Shown piece by piece: positions 34,116-45,063 of a stretch of DNA of 64,000 nt. Below the pieces are notes generated by a model. The model worked only from the letters and a program-made list of their open reading frames with translations. It did not search any database and was not told where the DNA came from. Numbering within the stretch: position 1 is the first letter of the stretch; each line of letters opens with the position of its first letter. The stretch comes from Megascapheus bottae. Lineage: Eukaryota; Chordata; Mammalia; Rodentia; Geomyidae. The stretch lies in contig JANJXV010000043.1 in NCBI GenBank assembly GCA_024803745.1, positions 3,283,001 through 3,347,000 on the forward strand. The letters are read 5' to 3'. Position numbers and translations under genes: made by a program.

Positions 34116-34724
34116 TAAAAAGAGAAGCATGGGTGTGTGAATCTGAATGAGAATCTCCAGGTAAAATATGGAGACCCTATTTAAAGCTACAAGGAAATCT
34201 GTAGTTGAAGGAGGAAATTGCGAACTTTGAGTGAAAACGTTAAGGTACCATGCCCAGATCCTGAGTACAAGCCCTAATACTGGTTCAAATTTTAGACAGA
34301 CTTCTATATTGGCCTGGGACCATTTTACTTTCAAATTGCTCTGTGCGCTAGCATCATCTGCAATAACCTCACCATTTCTATGATGATAGAATGCTTTTTT
34401 AAAGAAAAATGTAAACTCCAACAGTAACTACGTACTTCATTTCTCCCATTTTTATCATGCAGTTTGAGAGCTGATGTAGAAATATAGGCATATTGTGTAT
34501 GTACTGCAAGTTTAACGTTACAGGCTAAAAGTCATTTCCACAATGCCCACCACTGAGCATTTTGGTATATATGGGAGATAAATATCAATTTTCCTCCATA
34601 TAGGTGTTAAAATAGTTTGATCCGCAATCTTAAAATGATTGTCCTAAGAGATGTGTTTGACATAATAGACATAATTGATAGGGACTGCTTATTTTTACAT
34701 TCTCATTCAAAAAAGTAACTTTTT

Positions 34725-35268
34725 AAAAAATATTTTTATTGTAATTAATAAAAGGGTTACATGATATTTGCCAGATAGAAGGTGAATTAATTCACATACA
34801 TTGATACCCTTTCACATGCCTTGGTACCCATTACCCTCCCCCCCAAGCCCCCGTCTTGTTTTTCCCCCCTTCCCTATCAAATTTCAAATAACCAAATACA
34901 AATAAATTCAATATATCAGGCAACAAAGTGAGATACTGTAACAATATGAGATACCCAAGGGACAGCAAAGGATATGAAAGATAACATAGTACATTAAGGA
35001 CAACAGTCAATCATTACATGGCTTTTGGTTCAAGACCCTGGAGGTCCTTTCAAATAGCTTCATAGTATATGGCCTTATGTATCAAGGTTTTGTTCTATTG
35101 TAGATCTCTGCTAGGAGAGCCCAAGGTTTCTACTGATTATGACAAATGAGGGAAACCATTGAGCCTAAGTTCCTTTGCGTCTGGCTTACTTCACTTAATA
35201 TGATTTTTTTCTAAGTCTCTCCATTTCCTTACAAATGAGTCGATGCTGTTTTTTCTAACAGCAGCATA
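34725..35268 (-). mobile_element. L1: 5'-truncated L1, 3' end
   Basis: The reverse orientation has 'tttttattgtaattaataaa', the C-rich run and 'tttctaacagcagcataga'. It ends at about 35,268, in the extreme C-terminal region of ORF2. Confidence 0.85.
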
Positions 35269-35269
35269 G

Positions 35270-35915
35270 AAAGGGTTAGTATCTTTAAGGAGCAATGCAA
35301 AGGATCATCATCATCATCATGATATGGTTGTACAAAGAGGTTTCAATTCGGCATCCCAAGTTATAAGTACAATGAATTGTGACCAATAACAACTTCTATC
35401 CTAATTGCCCACCTGTCTCTTCCTTCTTCTCTACCTAATGACCTGTACTTAATTTCACAAGATCATTTACTTTATTTGAATACTAGATGTTTTATTGATT
35501 TTAAGTTTAATAATTCATATTTAATAATTGGCATGTTTATTCATTCTAATGTTAATTTCTGAAAAGTAATGACAACAACAGCAATAATGCTACAAGTAAC
35601 TTCAAACATATACTCCGGAAACATCGTATGTAGATCATATGACAGAAATTACATGCAATACATAACTCATATCCTTGCATTGCAGAACTCCTCCTCGTTC
35701 ATCCAGGATATTGTGGTGACTTTCTTCCCCATATGCATCCTTACGAACTCCACCCTCTTCCCACTGGAGTTCATAGGAAGCAATGTATGTAACCATTTTG
35801 GGCCATGATAGATGCTATTGTCTATGATATCACAAAGGAGTATGAAAGACAAGGAGAGTACAGAATGACACTCTGTGGTGACCATGGACAACAAATCATG
35901 GTTTTTGTTGTTGTT
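35270..35915. other. Unclassified stretch, no gene recognised
   Basis: A short (ATC)n run lies at 35,308-35,322. Frames of 79 (+) and 94 (-) codons overlap at 35,570-35,950; neither shows a motif I can name. The even sequence quality at 35,690-35,800 could reflect a decayed retrocopy. Confidence 0.35.
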
Positions 35916-35919
35916 GTAC

Positions 35920-36100
35920 CAGTAGTGGAGCTTGAGTTTAGGGTCTGGCACTGTGCATGAGATACTTTGCTCAAGGCTGGCACTCTACCAGTTGAGTCTA
36001 CAGCTTCATTTCTGACTTCGTGGGCTTGGATGGCGATTAGACTCTAGACTGTCCTGCCCAGGCTGCAGCCACCTGGGTCCAGTGTAATTATGATTATCAC
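35920..36100 (-). repeat. Diverged SINE
   Basis: The reverse orientation has 'ctcaaggctggcactctacc' and 'agttgagtctacagcttcat'. Confidence 0.5.
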
Positions 36101-36464
36101 AGCTTAAGTGTTGCATGCTGGTATTCTTCCAGCTTACAACGGAAACTATTAAACTGGTATTCCTCATGAAGAATCACTTTTGCCAATAACCAGTCCTCCC
36201 CCTGTTCTTCAGGATTATGCTTTGTCTCCACTGGATCACAATCAGTGCATTCAGCTCATATTCTTTTCTCCATTCAACATAAATCAATAGCCTTTGGCTC
36301 CAGGGAGTTTAATATGGATACTGGCAATGGAGAAAGCAATGTCATATAGGAGCTTCCTAATTCACACATCCCTGACAGAAAGAGAACACAGTATGGTTCA
36401 TACAGACTGGAAGAATCAGACTATACTGGAAGAATCAGACTAAAGAGCTGGAGGGAGACAGGCA

Positions 36465-36690
36465 TCTGCAGTTCCATCCTGGAACACTAGCTACTCAGAA
36501 AACTGAAATCTGAGGATTGGGGCTTGAATCCAGCCAAGGCAGTAAAGTCATGTAAAACTTTTATTTTCAAGAAACGACTCAGAAAAATCCAGAAGGGAGG
36601 CTGTGGCTCAAGCCTGAGTGATCTCGTCTTGAGTAAAAGCTCAGGGACAGCACCCAGAGACAGATTTTAAGGACTGCTAAAAACAACAAA
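36465..36690 (+). repeat. Composite SINE, diverged
   Basis: It has 'tagctactcagaaaactgaa', 'gaggctgtggctcaagcctg' and 'gctcagggacagcacccag'. Confidence 0.65.
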
Positions 36691-36745
36691 CAAAAAATAA
36701 GAAAGAATGGAAAAGAAAAGGCGAATTTTTTCCTTTTCTATTTTT

Positions 36746-36945
36746 GAGTGCCAGGTCTGCAGCTTGAATTCAGGGCCTGAGCACTGTCCTTAGGCTTCCT
36801 CAAGGTTAGAGCTCTGCCACTTATGCCACAGCACCATTTCTGGCTTTTTCTTACTTTAACGTATGTGGTATTGAGGAAAAAAAATCCAGGTCTTGGTGCA
36901 TGCCGGGCATGCATTCTAACACTAAGCCAAACTCCCTGCCCAAAA
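36746..36945 (-). repeat. ID-like dimeric SINE
   Basis: The reverse orientation runs from 'tgccaggtctgcagcttgaa' to 'cactaagccaaactccctgc'. Confidence 0.8.
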
Positions 36946-36949
36946 GGTA

Positions 36950-37470
36950 AGTTTTTTCTTAATGGCTTGGACTCCAAATGCATTAACAGTCTAATTACCC
37001 AAATTAGCCCATGTGACACAAAGGAATAGTAAAAACCTCCTTCATCAGCATCCATTGAGCTCTTCCACTCCAGAGGAAGTTTAAGGATAAAATATCTTTT
37101 TCCCAACCCCTTCTTTTCTTGACATTTGATCAGCTTTTGCTTTCCATTCATTGTGGCAAAAGAAACAAAATAGACATGAGAAAATATTTGTCATGTACAA
37201 ACACAGTTTGGTGTCATTATTCATATTGATTCTTTTCTTCCCTTTGGTAATGGTCATTTCTATCTGCTTGAACAAGTTGTCCACCACTCTCAGCCTAAAA
37301 CTTTGTACCTATTAGAAAATTGTTCAATTCTCCCTCTCCAACACTGCCAACCAAGATCCTTCTCTAAATAAATATGAGGAAAGAGCCAAAGCTGAAAGGT
37401 GAAAATTCAGGGATGCAAAGTGAGCCTCACTAGAAAAATAGGTGTTGGTTTTCTAACTTTTCCAATTAAT
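36950..37470. other. OR 3' flank, no other gene seen
   Basis: Unique-looking sequence downstream (on the minus strand) of the OR ending at 37,474. Confidence 0.5.
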
Positions 37471-37473
37471 TTC

Positions 37474-38443
37474 CTACCTGGAAGCTGCAGGAGCAAACAC
37501 GGAGAATGCACGGATGTGGAATCTCTCCAGGGCTCCGCTAATGTTCCTGTTCCTCAGGCTGTAGATGAAGGGGTTCAGCAGGGGAGTGACCACAGCATAC
37601 ATCACTGAGGCCACCACATGGTTTCTGGGGGATATTGACAGAGCTGAACCAAAGTACTCCCCCAGTCCTGTGCCATAAAACAAGCTCACGATGGACAGGT
37701 GAGAGCCACAGGTGGAGTAGGATTTGTACTTCCCTGCTGCGGATGGGATTTTCAAAATGGAGGACAGAATTTGACAGTAGGAGAAGAGAATGCCTGAGGC
37801 AGGGAGAACTCCAAGTAGGATGCCAATAACACACATGACTATCTCATTTCTGAAGCTGTCGGTACAGGCCAGGTGAAGCAGCTGGGAAGGGTGGCAGAAG
37901 AAATTAGCAATGTCCACAGTCCTGAAGCAGGTAAGCTGTAAGAAAATCAGATGGTGTAGCAGGGATTCCAAAAGACCAAGTGTGAAAGACACCCAAGGTA
38001 AGGAGACACAGAGATGAAGGTTCATGATGCATGAATAATGCAGGGGGTGACAGATGGCCACAAAGCTGTCATAGGCCATCACAGTCAGAAGCATAGAATC
38101 TGTACATGCAAAAGAGATGAAAAGAGACATCTGGGTGAGGCAGCCCCCATAGGAGATTGCTCTGCTGTGACTCTGGAGGTTCATCAGCAACTTAGAGATG
38201 GTGGTGGAGGTGAAGCCGATGTCAATCAAGGACAGATTGGAGAGGAAGAAGTACATGCGGATGTGGAGGTGGGGGTCAGAGGTGACGGCCAGGATGATGA
38301 TCAGATTTCCAAGCACGGTGAACAGGTACATGGACAGGAAGAGCGGAAAGAGGACAGGCTGGAGTTCAGGATCCTCTGAGAGCCCCAGGAGGAAGAATTC
38401 TGTGGCAGTGGTTACATTTTTTGTGTGAATATGTCTCCAAACA
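37474..38443 (-). CDS. Olfactory receptor, family 7-like (open; DRY Arg lost; start unclear)
   Basis: A seven-pass odorant receptor. The exon begins at 38,443 after an AG at 38,445-38,444 and a T-rich tract. The frame gives about 322 codons to the stop at 37,474-37,476. Seen: N-V-T glycosylation site, LLGLSEDPELQP, LGNLIIILAV, HIRMYFFLS, CHPSQLLHLAC, KYKSYSTCGSHLS and [10 protein letters not shown]. The DRY motif reads MAYDSF (Ser codon 38,067-38,065). The usual ATG position holds ATT. There is no ATG in frame before TM1, and the frame is open upstream to 38,481 from a TTG. HTPMY reads HIRMY. It differs more from the 30.8, 48.9 and 56.8 kb copies than they do from each other. It is either functional with an unusual start or a young pseudogene. 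Confidence 0.83.
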
Positions 38444-38632
38444 CTTAAAAAGAAAAACCAATAAAACACAGTGAAATACAAAAAGAAATAAAATACCCCT
38501 GGCTCTTCATGCTTTGAATGGGAATAGTGACATGCGAATAATTTACACTTAGTACTCTGATCTTTTTCTTAATTGGGGCAAAACCAGTTTACATGAAAGT
38601 CATTAATGATTTTCCTGCTCTCCTTCTTGTAA

Positions 38633-39285
38633 TCATACATCAGATATATGAAGACAACTTAAGTATAAAACAGATCTTAAATTAGGCTTCCTAATTGTAT
38701 CTTGGACCTCCTGAAGCACTCTCTCATATTTCCTAGATTTGGATTGACTCATTTTATGCTCTTTCTCTAAAACAACTAAATTATCTTCAGCACCAGAAAT
38801 TCTCTCTTCTGCATTGTCTAACCTGCTATCAAAGCTATCTACTTTATTCTTTGTCTTCCTTGCTTCTAATTGCTCATTTTTGATGCCTTGCATCTCTTCT
38901 TTTAGATCATGTAAGGATTTCTTTAGTTCCTTTATTTCCTTTTGAGTGGTTAGCTCAGTAGCTTTATTCTCTTTGGACATTTGCTGGAGTTCGGTCACCT
39001 TTTTGTTTGTGGTTTCTATGAATTCATCCATTTTTCTTTCAAAAACCTTTATTATGGCCTCCTTTATGGCTTCTCCTCTTTCACTTATCACCTTGTTAAT
39101 GGTTTCCTCTTGTTTAGCTATGGATTCCTCCCTTATCTCTTTCTTTATATTTTCACATTTTTCATTAAAGATGTTTATCAACTACATTTGTATAGCACTG
39201 GGAAGGGTCTCCTCTAGGTTTGCCAGTGACTGTTCCTTTGGCTGTTTATATTGGGTGGGGGATGTTATTCCTTGATTTGACATTT
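38633..39285 (-). pseudogene. L1 ORF1: L1 ORF1 N-terminal and coiled-coil part
   Basis: The start ATG lies at about 39,283-39,281 (M-S-N-Q-G-I-T-S-P). An in-frame TAG (39,184-39,182) follows after about 33 codons, then an open block to about 38,681 rich in Glu and Lys heptads: KKVTELQQM, KEIKELKKSL, DSRLDNAEERIS. ORF1p is the L1 RNA-binding trimer; the coiled coil is seen here and the RRM and C-terminal domain are missing. Sequence from 38,680 down to 38,633 is host flank, so the stop there is not native. Confidence 0.88.
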
Positions 39286-41187
39286 TTCTTGAGTTTCTTG
39301 TTCTGCCCATTTGAAAATGGGAGCGAGATTAATACTAAACACAATTATAGTTTTTCATATATAACCAACCTCGTCCTCTTTAGTTGGCAGACACTAGATG
39401 TTCACAATTTTTGATTGGTATTATCACTCTTTTTGTACACTTGCAGACCAGACTACTACAACCAGTGGTCACCGATTTATGACCAAAACAATAAGCCTCT
39501 CACTCCAATCTCTATTGTATTTAAGTCCCTCTGGACCTAGAGTGTCATTGAACACCTATATATACAGTATTGCTCAACAGCCATCAAGTACAGATTCGTG
39601 CGTTATATGGGTTAAAAGATGTTAAGAGGACCAGAGATAGAAAAATAGTATGAGAGAGATCAGGGGAGGTACAAGAGGAATAACGTAGGAGGGTAAGATT
39701 ATTATAGTAATGAAGAAAAGGTATAGCGTAAGGATATCTGACCCAAGTTGTTTAGCAGGTAGCGTATTTGAGTACAAAGTTTGGAAAGTATTAGCTAAAA
39801 CGTATGAAAGTAAGAAGGATAATTAGAAGAATATATCAAGAAAAGAGGGAGGTAGATATAAGAGATTTCAATGATGGAAAATTTTAAAAATAAAGAAGGA
39901 AAAACAGGAAATTAAGATGACAACAAGCACAAAACAAGAACAACGAAAAAAACATACAAAACTACAAACAGAGCAATAAAAAAGAAAAACAAAAAAGCAA
40001 AAAGAACAACAACAAAAAAATCAAAAAAAAAAGAAAGAAAATGATGGGGGGAGGTTCCTCACTATTGTGAGCTCTTACTGAAGAAATACAAGGATTGAGA
40101 CCAGGAGATTAAAAAGCAGGTGACTGTATTAATATAGATATCATTTGTATTCAGACTGTACCCAGAGATGTCACTATGTTTCCAGGAACGACCACAGTGA
40201 CAGAGGGATGTGGGAGAGAAAAGAGAAGAAAAAAAAGTGTAGGTAGGATGGTAAAGATAAATAAGGAAACCTACAAATGCAACGGAAAGATGGGGTGGAA
40301 GAAAGAAAAAGAAAAAAACCCAAACAAAGAAAAAGAACAAAAAAAATTAAAAAAAAAAGAAAAAAAGGAAAAAAAAAGGTCTTCTTCAGGATATTTTTTT
40401 GGAGGGTGGGATCAGGGTAGGATGGCAGGATAGGAAACTTGTGTCTCCACTAAATTCGGGATCCAAACAGTTCAGAAAGTCTTTTTCTCTTGTGATCTGG
40501 CTATGAGGTTTTTTTGGATCCGATTGTTTGTTTGGGAAAAGGAAGCTGAAAGATTGGTGGGCGGGTTTTGTTTACCAGGCTTGTGGCTGGCACGGGGGAT
40601 GGACTTCAGCAGCTCTGGGGCAGATTTCCGGCTAAGGGATCTCTGGGAAATCCTTTGCCAGTTAGAAAGATGGCGCCGCCTGCACCACCTCTCAGGTTCC
40701 AATTGCTTTGGCTTGGGTCGTTGCCAGTAGTCAAGATGGAGCTGCGCTCAGTTTGTGGTGGAGGGGCTCGCTCCCAATGCCGATCTGTGAGTAGAAGTGG
40801 AAACTTCTCCTCGGTGGTACTCACAAATTGCTGGATTCTCTGGTTCCGTGAAGCTGGCAGGTCCGTGCACAGCCGGGTGTCGGCTCTGGGCTCCCGCAGG
40901 CTCTGTGTGGCTCTGTCTGCAGTTGGCAGATTACAGCATCAAGAAACGCTGCTGCTCAGATTCAGAAGAGCCGCTTTGTCTCCTCGGCCACTCCGAGCGG
41001 CAGTAACTGGTCCCTGCTGTCTTCTTTGTGCCGGATTTCTGCCTTTTTCTTCTGTGACTGAGATCTGTGTGTCGCTAAAGCTTACTTAGGCTCAATTTGA
41101 GGTATGCACTGTCCCCTACGCTGCCCAAACTGGTATCTTGGCGAGAGCTCAGAAAGACTCCAACTGAACAGCCACCATCTTCCGCCC
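39286..41187 (-). promoter_or_regulatory. L1 5' UTR/promoter with a YY1-like site at the terminus
   Basis: About 1.9 kb lies between ORF1 and the L1 5' end. The first about 600 bp (41,187-40,560) are GC-rich. A long A/G-rich run on '+' (about 39,830-40,380), pyrimidine-rich in L1 sense, follows. The terminus contains AAGATGG (41,182-41,176 on the minus strand), the core of the YY1 site known at the start of human L1. Another AAGATGGCG lies at 40,667-40,675 on the opposite strand. Confidence 0.7.
40670..41089 (+). other. Antisense open frame in the L1 5' UTR
   Basis: An ATG in strong context (A at -3, G at +4) overlaps the antisense AAGATGG and opens 139 codons to TAG at 41,087-41,089. The product is basic and rich in Leu, Arg and Ser, with no motif. 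Primate L1s are known to carry an antisense frame (ORF0) in the 5' UTR; this could be an analogue. It could equally be a chance frame in GC-rich DNA. Confidence 0.35.
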
Positions 41188-41768
41188 AATGGTTTCCCTC
41201 ATTCATCATAACCTGTAGAAACCTTGGGCTCTACTAGCAGAGATTTGCAATAGAGCAAAAACTTGATACATAAGGCCATATAATATGAAGCTAATTGAAT
41301 GGACCTCTAGGATATTGAAACAAAAGCCATATAATGAATGATTGCTGTCCTTAATGTGCTATGTTATCTCATCTCTTTTGCTGTTCCTTTGTTATCTCAT
41401 ATTGCCACAATATCTCCCTTTGTTATCTGATATATTGGATACATTTGTATTTGGTTACTTGAAATTGGACAGGGAAGGGGGGGAAAACCAAGAGGGGGGT
41501 GGGGGGGAGGGTAATGGGACCAAGACATGTGGAAGGGTATCAATGTATGTGAATTAATGCACCTTCTATCTGGCAATATCATGTTACCCTTTTATTAAAT
41601 ACAATAAAAAAGTGATATAGTTTACATTCAAAAGAAAAAACAGATCTTAAGTCACTTTAAAAAGGGAATGGAATATCCTTTCAATATTACAATATTTGAA
41701 CTGGACTGGCATTAACTAATACTGAGATTAAATGGACAGTTTAGAATGAAAACAGTGTGCCTGTTACC

Positions 41769-41771
<3 letters not shown>

Positions 41772-41818
<47 letters not shown>
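41772..41818 (+). repeat. (TG)n microsatellite
   Basis: About 45 bases of TG. Confidence 0.95.
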
Positions 41819-41874
41819 CCTGGTAATTGGACCACTTCATGGTTTTCCTGTAATGCCTACCTACAAAAGGAGAA

Positions 41875-41994
41875 GCATTCAGTGGTCATGATGTGAAGTA
41901 CCTACAGTTTATCATCCCAGCACTTTGAAAGCAGAAGCAGGAGGAACACAAGTCTAAGGCCAGCCTGGGCTACATGGTAAGGTCTTGTCAAAAG

Positions 41995-42044
<50 letters not shown>
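41875..42044 (+). repeat. B1/7SL-like SINE with (CA)n tail
   Basis: It has 'atcccagcactttgaaagca' and 'gccagcctgggctacatgg', typical of a 7SL-derived B1 arm. About 48 bases of CA follow (41,997-42,044). It lacks an ID-like right arm. Confidence 0.75.
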
Positions 42045-42046
<2 letters not shown>

Positions 42047-42267
42047 CTTGGGTTTGGAAATGTAGCTCGTCATGGACAAGGCCCAGTGAGAACAACTAAA
42101 AGGGCATTTCCATGATCTAAATGCTATAGACATGACAAAGGGTTTTCCATCAACGTCTCCACTGTGATGAGCAGAACTGAGGCTCTAATGGAAGAAGCCA
42201 TTGCCTCTGCTCCAACGTGGCCTATGCAGTGTCAGTCAAGACATTTGAAGTGAGGATCTCTGAACTG

Positions 42268-42470
42268 GAGCTGGGCACCAGTGACTCACGATGATAATCT
42301 TAGCTACTCAGGAGGTTGAGATCTGAGGATTGCAATGGGCAGCCAACCATGAGACTCTTATCTCTAACGAACCTGCACAAAACCAGTTTTGGAGTGTAGC
42401 TCAAGTGGCATAGCACCAGCCTGAGAGAAAACATGACAGGACAGCACCCAGATCCCAAGCACACACAAAA
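42268..42470 (+). repeat. Composite 7SL-like/ID-like SINE
   Basis: It begins 'gagctgggcaccagtgactc', with 'tagctactcaggaggttgag', 'cttatctctaacgaacc' and 'agctcaagtggcatagcacc'. Confidence 0.75.
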
Positions 42471-42986
42471 GAAATATGCATGTATATCTATGTGCATATA
42501 CACACATATAGTCATGTATGTATCTATACCTCTGCATATTATGTATTCATGATGGTCTTCCTGAGATATTGCAATCCTACCACCTGAATGATGATAAAGA
42601 AAATTTTAAGAGTTTTCTTTCCACTTTCCTTCCTAACTCCCCTATGCCTCAGAACTTACAGAGTTTCAAAGCTGCTTTGTAGGGTCTGGGCCAACACATC
42701 TAGCTCTGAATGATCTCCCATGCCTGCTGTACCTAATACAATTAAAAACAAATTCTCTAAGAAGCTTCTCAATGCAGAGATCCAGTCAAGGAGGAGAAGA
42801 ACAAATATAGACTGGACTACAAAAATCACAGACTAAAAAGACAGGATAATTAGTAACTGTTTTTTTTTCTCCTCAGTGGAACAGGGCAAAATGCACATAA
42901 TTACACAAATCAGTCTGTGTTATCTCAGTCTCTGTGGATTTTCCAGTATTAGAGATAGAAGACGAGTAATAGAAAAATGGATGTCC

Positions 42987-43182
42987 AGGGCTGAGAGTTT
43001 GGCCTAGTGATAAAAGTGCTGCCTAAGATGCATGAAGACCCGGTTTGATTCCTCGGTAGCACCCACACAGAAAAAAACCTCAAAGTGCTCTTGTGGCTTA
43101 AGTGGTAGAGCTCTAACCTTGAGAAAAGTCCAAAGATAATGCTCAGGCCCTGAGTTCAAGCCCCACAACTGGCAAAAAAGAA
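42987..43182 (+). repeat. ID-like dimeric SINE
   Basis: From 'agggctgagagtttggccta' to 'aagccccacaactggc' plus an A-rich tail. Confidence 0.85.
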
Positions 43183-43251
43183 AGAAAATGAATAAGTGGG
43201 TGTCCAAAGTCCAGCACATCTTTCTCTACTAGTCAACAATAAAATGTCTGC

Positions 43252-43270
43252 CTACACACACACACACACA

Positions 43271-43304
<34 letters not shown>
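43252..43304 (+). repeat. (CA)n microsatellite
   Basis: About 52 bases of CA with one CCCA interruption. Confidence 0.95.
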
Positions 43305-43306
<2 letters not shown>

Positions 43307-43334
43307 GTGAAATGCAAAAAGTTAATCAAACAAT

Positions 43335-43492
43335 AAAGTTATCACCCAGATATTGTAGCTCACACCTGTAATCTTAGCTAATACTTCTGAGAATTGAGAT
43401 TTGACATCAGCCTGGATGGCAAAGCCAAGGAGACTCATGTCCAATAAGCCACTGAAAAGCCAGGAGTGCAGTTGCCTTTGAGTAAACAGTAA
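43335..43492 (+). repeat. Composite SINE at the broken end of an OR fragment
   Basis: 'gtagctcacacctgtaatct', 'gactcatgtccaataagcca' and a decayed right arm. The OR similarity of 43,500-43,940 stops where this begins. Confidence 0.65.
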
Positions 43493-43499
43493 GGGATAG

Positions 43500-43940
43500 T
43501 ACAGCCAGGAGTCAATAAGACTGAGGGAAAAATACATCCAATTAAGGAGCCACAGAGATGAGGGTTCCGGATGACTTGGTAATGTGGAGAGTGACAAATG
43601 GCCACAACCCTGACAAAAGACATGGCAGTCAGAAGCATATTACCACCACATAAAGGAGATGGTTCTGCTGTGACTCTGGAGGTCCGCCAGCAACTTGGTG
43701 GTGGAGGTGAAGCAGATGTCATGCAAGGAGAGGATGGAGAGAAGAACTACATGGGAGTGTGGAGGTGGGGATCAGAGATGTCAGCCAGGATGATGAGCAG
43801 ATTTTCTGAGCATAGTGATCAGGTACATGGACAGGAAGAGCCTAACCATGAAGGGCTGTAATTCAGGGTCATCTTAGAATCTCAGGAGATGGAACTGTGT
43901 GACGGTTTTGAGACTGCCAGCTTCTCTGCTGCATGGACAA
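43500..43940 (-). pseudogene. Olfactory receptor pseudogene, 5' half only
   Basis: The minus strand starts after a T-rich tract and AG (43,942-43,941) with TTGTCCATGC, like the exon starts of the other copies. OR text follows through several small indels: 'cttcctgtccatgtacctga', 'atctgctcatcatcctggct', 'cacctccacactcccatgta', then a frame with LLTAMSF and VAICHSPHY. About 50 bases around 'GCLTQMS' are missing (near 43,645). DRY is replaced by VRV. The copy ends in TM4 at about 43,500; TM5-TM7 are absent. Confidence 0.88.
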
Positions 43941-44230
43941 CTGTTGAAAAAAAACTCTTGAGAAAAAAATTAAACAGACAACAAAGGCTATGAGCCTACT
44001 GAGTTGGAATATTTGTAAGCTGTATTTACCACCTGAGGCCAAAGCTTCTGAAATCATTCTCCATGGGATATTTCCTGAACCTCTAGAATTTTCTTTTGGT
44101 TGCTCAGGTCTTGAAGCCCTACTATTTGCTTCTACTTTAAAGATACACAACACTAGAAAGAAAGCAGGCATAGAAATTACCATGTCCATGGCAACACTGC
44201 AATGCAATTTACTGTTTGAAAATAGAGACT

Positions 44231-44662
44231 AAAAAGCTGGTTGTTGGTGGCTCACACCTGTACTACTAGCTACTCAGGAGACTATGATATGGAGATTAGA
44301 GTTTGAAGCCAGCCAGACAGGACATTTTGTGAGACTCTTTCCTCCAACTAAAGGCACAAAAAGCATAAGAGTAGCTGGGGCTCAAGTAGCAGAACACAAA
44401 TCTTTTTTTTTGCCAGTCCTGGGCTTGGGCTTAGGGCTTGAGCACTGTCCTTGGACTTTCTCAAGGCTAGCACTCTACCACTTGAGCCTCAGCACCACTT
44501 CCAGCTTTTTGCTATGTATGTGGGGTCCCAAAGAATTGAATCCGGGTCTTCGTGCATGCTAGGAAAGCACTCTACCACTAGGCCAAACTCCCGGCCCCCC
44601 AGAACACCAATCTTGAGCAAACAAACCTCAGAGCCTAATTTCAAGTCCCAGAACTTGCACAC
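44231..44662 (+). repeat. Composite SINE split by another SINE
   Basis: The outer element starts 'gctggttgttggtggctcac', stops at about 44,404, and resumes at about 44,605 with 'cttgagcaaacaaacctcag' and 'tcaagtcccag'. The inner element is at 44,408-44,599. Confidence 0.8.
44408..44599 (-). repeat. ID-like dimeric SINE inserted in a SINE
   Basis: A full reverse-orientation copy (tttgccagtcctgggcttgg .. aactcccggcccc) between the near-duplicated 'cagaacac.aatctt' (44,391-44,405 and 44,600-44,614). Confidence 0.85.
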
Positions 44663-44745
44663 ACACACACACACACACGCACGTGAGCAGGCACACACCT
44701 GCACGCACACATACACACATACACACACATGCACACACACACAAA
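44658..44745 (+). repeat. (CA)n microsatellite, interrupted
   Basis: A CA tract with GCA and TACA interruptions, following the SINE. Confidence 0.9.
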
Positions 44746-45063
44746 TTCATGGCCATAGTTCTTTTCTTTTTTATTGAAAGGTGATGTACAGAGGGGTGAA
44801 GGTTGTGTAACTCAGGAATTGAGTGCATTTCTTCTTGAGAAGTATCATCTCCTCCATCATTTTCTCCCAGTGTTTTCCCTCCTGGAACCTAGTCCCCTCA
44901 AATTGTATAGTTCACTTTCAACATTTTCCCTAGTGAATTTCACTGCTATATTGGTTCATGTTTTCTTCATGGACACAGTTCTGTCCTATAAAATATTTCA
45001 TGGGGAATCTACAGAAATATTTTATACAACAGATTCAATATCTGCAGAATTGATGCCTGTTCT

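Larger units (their letters stand above)
38681..41636. mobile_element. L1: 5'-inverted (twin-primed) L1 with complete 5' end
   Basis: The left part (38,681-41,187) is minus-strand L1: ORF1 start, upstream 5' UTR and a 5' terminus 'ggaagatggtggctgttc' ending at 41,187. The right part (41,188-41,636) is plus-strand L1 3' UTR with 'tattaaatacaataaaa' and an A-rich end. The whole is flanked by the same 14 bp, 'aaaacagatcttaa' (38,667-38,680 and 41,637-41,650). This is the arrangement left by twin priming: an inverted 5' segment followed by the direct 3' segment. About 23 bases lie between the polyadenylation signal and the last A run, perhaps a short 3' transduction. ORF2 is absent. Confidence 0.92.

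Noticed and set aside
38038..38379. 113-codon frame on '+' over the OR, with similar ones at 10,322, 30,866 (-), 48,970 (-) and 56,771 (-)
   Set aside because: These are shadow frames antisense to ORs; the same shadow appears in each OR copy because the sense protein is conserved.
44760..45045. Possible further gene or LTR
   Set aside because: Only short frames and no recognisable repeat ends; left unassigned.
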